A stretch of DNA of 64,000 bases from Symbiodinium natans (Eukaryota > Sar > Dinophyceae > Suessiales > Symbiodiniaceae), in assembly GCA_905221605.1 (NCBI GenBank), contig CAJNDS010000426.1, forward strand, positions 62,001 to 126,000, in the 5' to 3' direction. The number at the start of each line of letters is the position of its first letter. The first letter of the stretch is position 1. Below the pieces are notes generated by a model. It searched no databases. It was not told where the DNA came from and saw only the letters and a list, made by a program, of their open reading frames with translations. Positions 56,482-64,000 of this stretch are shown one piece after another. The translations under genes and the position numbers were made by a program.

Positions 56482-56997
56482 GTCAAAGTTCTGACAACCC
56501 TTGGCATGTTTGCGGTGCCGGTCACTGCAGAAACCACGATCGGCGAGATTCGGCAGAAGGTGCAGGCAGGTGAGCAGAGTCATCAAGAAGCAAGACACTT
56601 GCTCCTCGATCAGTTTGCTTCCAGGAGTGGAAACCTGAATACTCCCTTGAGCAGAAGTCCCGACGTGTTTGCAGCTTTGTCATGCCACAGCAGAGCCATC
56701 ACATCTTTCTTTGCCAGGATTGAGCTCGTGTGCAAAGACAAGGACGCATGGGGACCTCTCTTCAACAAGACGTCCCGCCCGCGTGATGATGATGAGACTG
56801 CGCGTGACCCAGACGGCGCGAGTATCTGGCTGCTGTAGCTGCTGTCAAAGATGAGAGCTGATGCTCTGCGAGAGTCAGTGCTTCTCGAGGTGGAGTCGCT
56901 CTGGAGTGACTGGGACATTCCGCGCCGGATGATGCAGGCAGGGTTGCAGCTGCCAAAAGCCAGGGAAAGCGAAGCCTGGAGCGGAAGCATGACGTGA
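56482..56997 (+). CDS. Ubiquitin-like domain exon and following exons (partial gene)
   Basis: After a GCAG acceptor, 56482-56571 reads VKVLTTLGMFAVPVTAETTI then GEIRQKVQA. This is the first beta-hairpin and start of the central helix of a ubiquitin-like fold (hydrophobic-x-V-x-T-L-G-x-F, then TTIGEIRQKV). A downstream frame (about 56725-56838) reads IELVCKDKDAWGPLFNK, which could be the next strands. Another (about 56845-56997) reads ALRESVLLEVESLWSDWDIP and ends TGA. The donor after the first exon is GC or GT (CAG|GCAGGTGAG). There is no di-Gly tail, so it is a domain in a larger protein rather than ubiquitin. The two later frames may be alternatives. Confidence 0.4.
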
Positions 56998-58379
56998 AGT
57001 CACAGTGCAGTTTAGTGTAGGCTAACGCAGGTTACTGCCCCATATTCAAGCTATCCCTAAACCTTTGCCCCATGCCAAGTTGGCACAGGTGGCGCTTTGG
57101 ATCAAGGAGAAGAACGAAGAGACTGGTGAGCGATGCACTGAGTCACGCGCTGGTTTTTGCGACTCATGGTATCGCATGGTTATGCCCTCCTACAGCCTTC
57201 TGGCAGAACTCAAAGATGCAAATCAGGTGGGAGTCCACGTTTTGGAAGATGCTCGAAGAATCCAAGTGCGACGCAGCAGCCTCGGTTGATGTGTCATCAA
57301 GCTGAATGGCCCTTTTTGCCGATTTGCAAAGCACAGCACGTAGGCTCAGAGGAACCGCAAAACCACCATAGACTTTTTCTAGCAGAGCATCTCTTGTTCA
57401 AGGAGTTTTGCCAGCTTTGCCTTTAGCGCTCCCAGGGAGCGTGCAGGGCAGTGTAAGACAATTGTCCACAGCAAATAGGGGTACGCCAGTACACTTATCA
57501 TGAGCTCCTGTGGCGATGGTCAAACCAGTCCTGACCTTCTGCCTGCTGGCCTGTTGTGCGGCAAGCCAGGAGAGGATGATCAGGAAGGCACAAGGTTGTA
57601 AAAGTTGAGGGCCGGACGTTCCCTTAGACAGGAGCCTTGGATCTTGCCGCAGCTGCGCTCGTGGAGTCTAGAGGCTGGTTGCCTGTGACACTTGTATTGC
57701 AGTCGCTCCAAGGATAACTGCACAGCTCTCTTGCGCTCCAAGCCCGCACCCATGTCTGCTAGGACGTGGATTGCGGCAGCATTCGAAGCTCAGTGGTCGA
57801 TTGGGCTCTGTTTCAGCGGTCGGCAACACAGTTCAACAACGTTTGGGTGCTGAACACGCCGCCGCAGCTCGGCAGCAAAACGTTGGTTTGCCAACCAGAG
57901 CAGATGGAGGCGGGCATTGCGATGCTGTAGCAGACAGCGTTGCCTTCTGTGAAGGCCCCGCGAGCTTTGTCCCGAACGCACTCTTCGAACCACGCTGAGC
58001 TACAGGCGCTGCGGACATCTGCAGAGCCCCCGCTGGTGTCAGCATTTTTTGACGTATCTTTCGTTGCAAGGCAGCCTACAGCGAGGCCGCGCTTGACTGG
58101 AGAGGCCGGCTTCGGACCTTTCGACTTGAGTTCGGGGATGCAGCTTGTAGGTAGCCAGACTTGTGTTACATTCTGCTGACTTTGACGTTTGACGAAGAGG
58201 TGGGACACGTCTTGCAGCGTGTGGACGTGGCTTCAGAAGAATGCCCTCTCGGCTCGTTGACGGCTGCAGTACTGGCCATGGCCTCAATGCAGAGTTGCGG
58301 TTTTGCGAAGCTTCGCCTAGGTGGGTGTAGACATCTGCAAAGGCAATTTTATGCATCCGTGCAATATGTGCATTGTAAC
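56998..58379. other. Unassigned; two possible exons
   Basis: Near 57080-57125 the + strand reads LAQVALWIKEKNEETG followed by GTGAGC, a good donor. Near 58175-58320 it reads EEVGHVLQRVDVASEECPLG. Neither is recognised. Confidence 0.3.
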
Positions 58380-58620
58380 ATGTGTACATGTATACATCTA
58401 TACGGCGTCTGCACTGTCTGCATTGTCTGCATGATATGCATTGCATGTGTATGAAGGTATGCATTCATACAAATCTACACGTATACAGTAATTTATACCT
58501 CTACGCATCTTTAGATCTGTATATTCATACATCAATCCATCTGTACATTTTTGCATGTTATGCATTTATATATGCATACATATCTATACATCTCTATACA
58601 TCTCTGTACATGTTTTTGGT
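58380..58620. repeat. TACA/TATACAT-rich low-complexity DNA
   Basis: Irregular repeats of CATACA, CTATACAT and TCTGTACA give spurious Tyr/Ile/His/Cys frames. Confidence 0.75.
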
Positions 58621-58685
58621 AGGACGCACCCTCGTGTGCCCTGCGTTTCCTGGGGTTTCCAGCTTGGGGGGTTGGGGGGGGGGGT

Positions 58686-58910
58686 TGGGAATATCCATGT
58701 TGGGAATATCCATGTTGGGAGTATCCATGTTGGGAATATTCATGTTGGGAATATACATGTTGGGAATATCCATGTTGGGAATATCCATGTTGGGAATATC
58801 CATGTTGGGAATATCCATGTTGGGAATATCCATGTTGGGAATACCCATTTTGGGAATATCCATGTTGGGAGTATCCATGTTGGGAATATCCATGTTGCGA
58901 ATATACATAG
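58686..58910. repeat. 15-base minisatellite (TTGGGAATATCCATG), about 15 copies
   Basis: Fifteen-base units occur in tandem with scattered single-base variants (GTATCC, ATATTC, ATACCC). Because 15 is a multiple of three, frames on both strands stay open as pentapeptide repeats; I do not treat these as genes. Confidence 0.95.
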
Positions 58911-58937
58911 CACTTGCTGCAGGCATCTCCCCCCGAA

Positions 58938-59170
58938 AAAAATGCCGGCCCCAAGCATCCCAAAATCCTTTCTTGCCTGATCCTTCAAGTCCACCAAAGC
59001 AGTCCAAGCCCAAACCTTCCCAAAGCCTTTTTGACCAAAACCTTCAAGCCCAAGCATCCCCAAAGCAGTCCAAGCCCAAACATTCCCAAATCCTCTCTTG
59101 AAAGACCAAGCCCAAACCTTCCCAAAGCCTCTTTTGCCGACACATACACAAGGACATGCAAGCCCCAAAA
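58938..59170. repeat. Degenerate CAAGCCCAAACCTTCCCAAAG minisatellite
   Basis: Units built from CAAGCCCAA, (A)CATTCCCAAA and GCAGTCC recur about eight times. Period is about 20-27 bases and irregular. Confidence 0.8.
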
Positions 59171-60080
59171 AGTGCCCTCAAAAATCCCTACAAATAAGCT
59201 CAAAACACTTAAAACATGGAATACACAACTTTTCGGTTTTCCTGCCCTTCAAAACAAGGCTCCCGCCTAGGCGAAACACTCATTTTCCAGAAAAAGCGCC
59301 CGCCCTTCGAAGGATCAGTGGCGTGTCTTCCTGGTTCCGAAAACCGGAATGAGTCAAAAACCTCGGTTTTGTACACTTTCCAACGTAACCACACCCAACG
59401 CATGCCAACAAAACGCAGGGCACTCCAGCGCGCGTGCTACCATGTTTTTGCATGTGTACATCCGCTTGTACATTCTCACTTTTTTGCAGTAGTACATGTT
59501 TGTATTTTCCTTTTTATCAGTTGTACATATACATTTGCTGTTGAGATGCAGCATCGGTACGGTATTTATTCAATACACATGTGAGATGTAGCTGTTGCAA
59601 GAACAGTGAGCTGCAAAAGTTTGCAGCCGAGTTTTGAAAATGCTCGTAAGCTAAGACATATGTCTTGCTTAAGTCGTGTTGGGTACTGTTACTGCTCGCT
59701 ACGAGCACTTGCTGTAAATAATATTAGGTACAAAGCAATGCTTGCTGTCATTGAAATATTCTGTTGTGTGCAGAAGATATAGAAGCTACACAACAAGCAC
59801 CACAAAATACAATTATGAAGTATGCCAAGTTTAATACTACGTACATATGTGCATATACACATAAACTTGTAGTTGAGATACAGCATCTGTACGAACTCCA
59901 ATGTATATGCTAGATGCTACGTTTTCAATTATCAAAATTCAAAAGCAATACCATGAAGGGGGTCTGAAGATCGTGGAAGCTCCATGTGCGAGGCTGCGCG
60001 TGCAGGTGCGCAATGGTGCACCAGCTTGCGTGCGGCAGTATGAGCGCTGAAGCGCGTAGGTGCATGCGGCGGTGCAACAG
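59171..60080. other. AT-richer non-coding stretch
   Basis: No gene seen. Base composition is more A/T-rich than the rest of the window. Confidence 0.5.
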
Positions 60081-60600
60081 CAAGTGCGCACACATGTGTG
60101 CGGCGGAGCGCGCGTACGCGCGAGCACTCGCGTGCGTACGCCCGCGCACTCGCGCGCGTGCGCGAACGTCTGCGGGCAAGACCAAATTTGCTACCTTCTT
60201 TTGCTGTTTTGCTACCTTTTTTTGGTTGTCACGGTCTACGTGCGTGCAAATTTGCTATTTTTTTTTGCAAGATTTGCTGCCTTTTTGTTGGTTTTTGCTT
60301 CCATTTTTCCGTTTTTGCTGCCTTTTTGTTGGTTTTTGCTCCCTTTATTCCGTTTTTGCTGCCTTGTTGCGCACGCAGAGTGTGCGCGCGCCCGCGCGCG
60401 CGCGCGTGCGCGTCTGCAGATAATGCCGCACACGCGCATGCGCAGCCGCACGCACAGCTGTCCGCACGCCGCCGCGCACATGTACGCGTACCATCGCGTA
60501 CCCGCGCGTGCACCGCGTACGCACTCCGGCGCACTCACGCGCGCACCCTGCTACGCACCTGCACGCGCGCCTTGCACACTCGCCTGTCACCTTCCAAGGT
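60081..60600. repeat. CG-alternating tracts flanking a T-rich TTTTTGCTGCC repeat
   Basis: 60090-60175 and 60378-60590 are dominated by alternating CG, GCGC and GCAC. Between them, 60180-60370 repeats TTTTTGCTGCC/TTTTTGTTGG units. Frames here are compositional. Confidence 0.8.
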
Positions 60601-61959
60601 CTGCAACGTACCCCATATCCATGAAAGCATCTAGTATTCCTTTCGAATTTAGATAAGTTTTCAACCATGAAAATGAAACGCGACAGTTTTATAGACGTTC
60701 ATAAAGCATTTGCATTCTAGTACTTACATCTTGTTTCAAGTTGGGTTCAACACGAATGTCGCCCGCCAAAAACTGTTGTTTTCGCAATGTTTGCATTTCG
60801 CTAAGAAGCACCGGGACTTCTTGCAACGTATTGCTGTTTGATATCGGAGCCAAGGCACTTGTTTGCAACTCAGACTGTGGCACGACGAACACCAACGAAA
60901 AGGGCCTTGTCGAAATGCTTTGGAGGCGCGCGTTCCAGGCCTGAGCTGTGGCATAATGCTACATGTTCTAATAGTTGCACAAACGCAAGCGATCGGTGAC
61001 TCTGTGAAGGAAAACCAGCACCATGTCTTTGGCGAGGCTGGTGAGCTGCGAAGCCACAGTGGAGACACAATCGATCCGAAGTAACCCGAAACTTCCCCTT
61101 CTCTTCCACAGACCTCCGCCGCAGGTGCCAAGCAGCGAGGGCGCTCCGTGGCTGCTTGGGACATCTGCGTGGCCTGTGGCAAGTCTGTTGCTTGCTTGCG
61201 ACATTGCAACAGCATCGCGACATTGCAAAGCGCTTTGTTTCACGTGACAAGTTGTACAGTTACAAATGGTTGTTTGGTGCCACTCGGGTTGCTGAAGCCT
61301 TGGTTTGTTGTCATGACTCTTTGCTGAGCCTTTGCCACTCGTCTTAACGCATGGCAAAAAGGGTTGGATCAACCGAGGTTCCGTCACAGAAGAAGAATCA
61401 AGAGAACGCAGATGGGGATGTACGGATTCCGGATGAATTTTCGGGCACCCGCTAATGACGACAATTCAAGAACTTGGGTTCAATCGCCAGGAGGGGAAGG
61501 ATGGAAGGAAGGGCGGGGCGGCGGGGGGGGGGGGGGGGGGTGGAGGGAAGCAGGGGAGACAAGGGGGGAAGAGAGGAAGGGAGAGTTTTGTGGTCACATG
61601 TGCGCATGGGGGGGGGGGGCGCCTCTATGTCGAAGCCAAATCAAGCCCTTCGACTATGATTCATGTTTCTTCTGCACAATAATTTCCTATTTCCATCGCT
61701 ATCACTGCTATGTCCAGGTTAGCCAAATGGTCTTCAAACTGCACCCGGCGCAGTAGCTTGCGCCAACAAGTGTTCAACCCAGTGCAGGATGGGGAGACAG
61801 CCCGCAGACGGCCGGTTCAGGCACGGGGCTGTATCGCAAGCACAGCTCCATGTTTCGTCGAGGTGCCTGCTAGTGGGCGCTGTGCTGCTGCAAGCCTCAA
61901 TGAATTCAACGCTGCGGTCCACGTCGTAGCTGTCTGGGACTCGGATTTGAGAGATTCGA
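60601..61959. other. No recognised gene; G homopolymers
   Basis: A G run at 61522-61540, and another near 61607-61619 in GA-rich DNA. A coding-like + piece near 60990-61080 (KENQHHVFGEAGELRSHSGD) is unassigned. Confidence 0.35.
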
Positions 61960-62540
61960 GCACGTGAAAAAATCGACAGATCACTGTCATTCGGAAGTCG
62001 ATGAGGACAAAACATTGGCATTGCTGCTGCCGGGATCCGGTGCGGCTGCGTTGATCTTTGACGGTCGGCTGGATTACTTTGCCATGGCTGCGCTTCCACT
62101 TTTGCGGCGTTTGCTCGAGGCATCCCTGTTTGGTCGTTGCTTTGTGATTTCGAATGCCGCACCGGCCAGACCCTGACTTTCCCGAGGCTTTTCCGAAAGT
62201 ACGTTCCTCTTGGCAAGAAGAGCCGACTGGACGACAGAACACGTGTGTGATGGAAGTGGCGACCAAAGAAGTGCTGCTTCTGTTTTTGAGGCGTGCGTGT
62301 CTGTTCCAGGTTCCTAGCATTGTGGCAACTGTAGCATTGGTAGAGAAAGCGGGTCATCCAGTGAAACCTGTGAGGCTTCTGGGGCCAACAATTCCTCCGG
62401 ATATGGACCCTCTTCATCGCGCCAGAACTGCAAGCCTAGCAAAGATCCTGGCGACCGTGTCGCTGCAGAGGCGAGAGAGGGAGGCTTCCGTGCACAGAGT
62501 GCAAAATGAGAGTGAAGGGAGGATAAATGGATACTCATGA
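61960..62540 (+). CDS. Candidate exons, unrecognised
   Basis: Two + pieces: about 62030-62140 (ALIFDGRLDYFAMAALPLLR) and 62309-62540 after a CCAG acceptor (ATVALVEKAGHPVKPVRLLG, then RREREASVHRVQNESEG) ending TGA. The second looks like a C-terminal exon with a basic tail. The first may be a membrane-associated helix. The family is unknown. Confidence 0.3.
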
Positions 62541-63244
62541 CAAGTCAGTCTTCGACGCCCTTTGAGGCTTCTTGAGAAGGGCTTTTCGCTGCTCACCATG
62601 CTCGCAGCCTCGGCTTTGACCACTTGGCGCTCCCACAGCCTCTTCCCTGCGGCGCAGGCCCCTTGAAAATGAGACAACGAAGGGCACTTTATTACGTAGA
62701 CCTGACTTGTTCAGCTGGTCTGTTTTTTGAACGACGTTGTTTTCGGATATGCTTTAGCTTCACAGTCAGCTTCGTCTGGGAGGTGCAAGTGCCGGATGTG
62801 ACAGCTGTGGTTTCGGCAGCTGCTGCTATGCACAATTCAGGTCTTTAACACAGTCCAAGCTCGGCACACTCTTTGATGTGGGGATGTCTCGAACATGTCG
62901 CAACATCCAAACTTTCGAGTGGCTGCAGGAAGCGCAGGAAGCGACATCCTGGAGGCCAGCCCGGGTCTTGGAAGCAGAAGGACAGGGCAGCCAATTGTGA
63001 CCTTGAAGGCCATCAGGACGCAAAGAAGTCTTCAAAGAAGCCTTTGGCAAAAGACATCGCCCGGTCCTTGATGAGTTCTGAGATGGGCAAGAGCAGTCAC
63101 GGTGCCGGCATGTGCCGATGCTGCGCAGGTCCTTTGGAGTGCTCGCCTTAGATTCGGATCCAGTAAGCCCACTTCAAGTCTGACATCAGCAGGCACCTGG
63201 CGTAGAGATGCAATACAAACTCAATACAGGCGCGAGAGATTCTC

Positions 63245-64000
63245 CGTGGGCCCAGGCCAGTCCCATCTTTCGGCAGATTGCAGCTTGGCTCCTCGAGGCG
63301 CCTGAAGATTTGCCGCAGGTGGCTCGGAAGATCGACGGTAGTTCCTTCGCCTTCGCCTTCCCCCCCCCCCCCCCCCCCACTGCCAGATTCCAGACTCAGC
63401 AAAGTTGGTGCTCCCGAGGTGGTTTACATGACCATGTTTTTCGGGGACCTCGGGAACAGCAGCTGGGTGTCACGCTTCCTCGATCGAGCTTTGGTCGTCG
63501 GATTGCCCCGCATCATCTTCGCGAGCCCAGATCCAGCGTACCTGCACGACTGTTGCTTGGCTGCCTGCATTGGTATGGGACTTTGCTTCGGAAGCCAGAC
63601 TCGCAGCCAGACGCGGCGAAGCTGCTGCGTGATCGCAGGCGCAGATGTGGCGCAGATATGGAGGGCTCGAGGCGACGCATACAACAGGCTGCTTTGTTTC
63701 CGCAGTTTCTCCACCGTCGCGAGACCCTATGACATCAACAACTATGCACTTGGGCTGTCTTTGACTTCTGATAGGCTGATAGGTTCTGCAAGATACAAGA
63801 CCCCGGAAGGCTGCCAATTCATTTCAGCCGAGGCAAAATTTGTGCTTCTTCCGCTACTGTTGGCGCTCGGCATGAGCTATGCCTGGTGCCTTGGCCCAGC
63901 TCTTGAGGCCATGACTGGGTGATATGCGGCGCGTATGTCAGTGCCTGTGTGGAGGTTGGACATTGACATCTTCGTGGCCCAGAATCCCACGCAGCGGCTT
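63245..64000 (+). CDS. Nucleotide-diphospho-sugar transferase (GT77-like), 5' part, runs off the window
   Basis: Exons: about 63245-63320 (SPIFRQIAAWLLEAPEDLPQ, then a GT donor); about 63405-63575 (EVVYMTMFFGDLGNSSWVSR, then GLPRIIFASPDPAY); about 63804-63885 (GCQFISAEAKFVLLPLLLAL); and 63955 on (LDIDIFVAQNPTQRL). Intron 63886-63954 is GT-AG, 69 bases, and joins Tyr-Ala-Trp to Leu-Asp-Ile-Asp in frame, restoring the W-L-D-x-D of the DxD metal/sugar-nucleotide site followed by Phe-Val-x-Gln-Asn-Pro-Thr, as in nucleotide-diphospho-sugar transferases. It would transfer a sugar in the Golgi or ER; donor and acceptor are unknown. The rest of the catalytic domain lies beyond base 64000. The 63576-63803 segment is not resolved. 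Confidence 0.6.
63360..63378. repeat. C homopolymer
   Basis: A 19-base C run in the GT77-like gene, probably intronic. It is prone to length error, so frames across it should not be trusted. Confidence 0.9.

Noticed and set aside
58382..59101. 239-codon frame with repeated Met-Leu-Gly-Ile-Ser
   Set aside because: Translation of a 15-base minisatellite with no supporting sequence around it.

Overview
The window reads as nuclear DNA of a dinoflagellate, most plausibly a Symbiodiniaceae-type or related genome. The evidence is internal: (i) genes are split into many short exons by 50-80 base introns with GC-AG, GT-AG and probable GA-AG ends, nearly always followed by G (AG|G); (ii) every gene I can support lies on the + strand, as in dinoflagellate unidirectional arrays; (iii) simple-sequence DNA is abundant; (iv) the window carries a tyrosine-recombinase retroelement that encodes a C5-cytosine DNA methyltransferase, a class reported from Symbiodinium. 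The species cannot be fixed from sequence alone. I found no tRNA, rRNA, CRISPR or bacterial-type operon.

Layout: 1-4.4 kb, nothing firmly supported. 4.4-11.1 kb, a many-exon armadillo (ARM) repeat gene; its longest intron holds an ACCCATT minisatellite, a telomere-like CCCTAAA tract and a foldback. 11.6-12.1 kb, unrecognised coding-like segments. 14.3-17.3 kb, coding-like segments of unknown identity. 17.9-18.95 kb, a trinucleotide array and a GT tract. 18,956-27,001, a complete 8,046-base retroelement inserted in GT/TG microsatellite DNA. 27.0-27.4 kb, the right-hand TG tract. 29.8-30.0 kb, an FkbM-methyltransferase-like exon. 33.2-39.4 kb, a Sel1-repeat gene. 40.7-41.3 kb, a YfaP/DUF2135-like domain split over exons. 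44.3-47.3 kb, a well resolved ATP-grasp-like gene. 48.9-51.3 kb, an IQ-motif segment and unrecognised exons. 56.5-57.0 kb, a ubiquitin-like domain exon. 58.4-60.6 kb, minisatellites and CG-alternating DNA. 63.2-64.0 kb, the 5' part of a nucleotide-diphospho-sugar transferase (GT77-like) gene running off the right edge.

The main discovery is the retroelement. It has split direct repeats (A1 - ORFs - B1 A2 - spacer - B2), identical within each pair (89 and 172 bases), which fixes both ends and suggests a young copy. Its genes, all on +, are a tyrosine recombinase with all catalytic residues and an N-terminal SAM-like domain; a gag-like RG-rich protein; then, in the same frame and separated only by one UAG codon, a DNMT3-like C5 methyltransferase fused to reverse transcriptase and RNase H. 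The methyltransferase ORF has no ATG upstream of its first catalytic motif, so UAG readthrough from gag is the simplest expression route. In the inferred life cycle, the RT/RNase H makes a circle whose junction is the B1-A2 sequence, the methyltransferase could mark the new DNA, and the recombinase integrates it without a target-site duplication.
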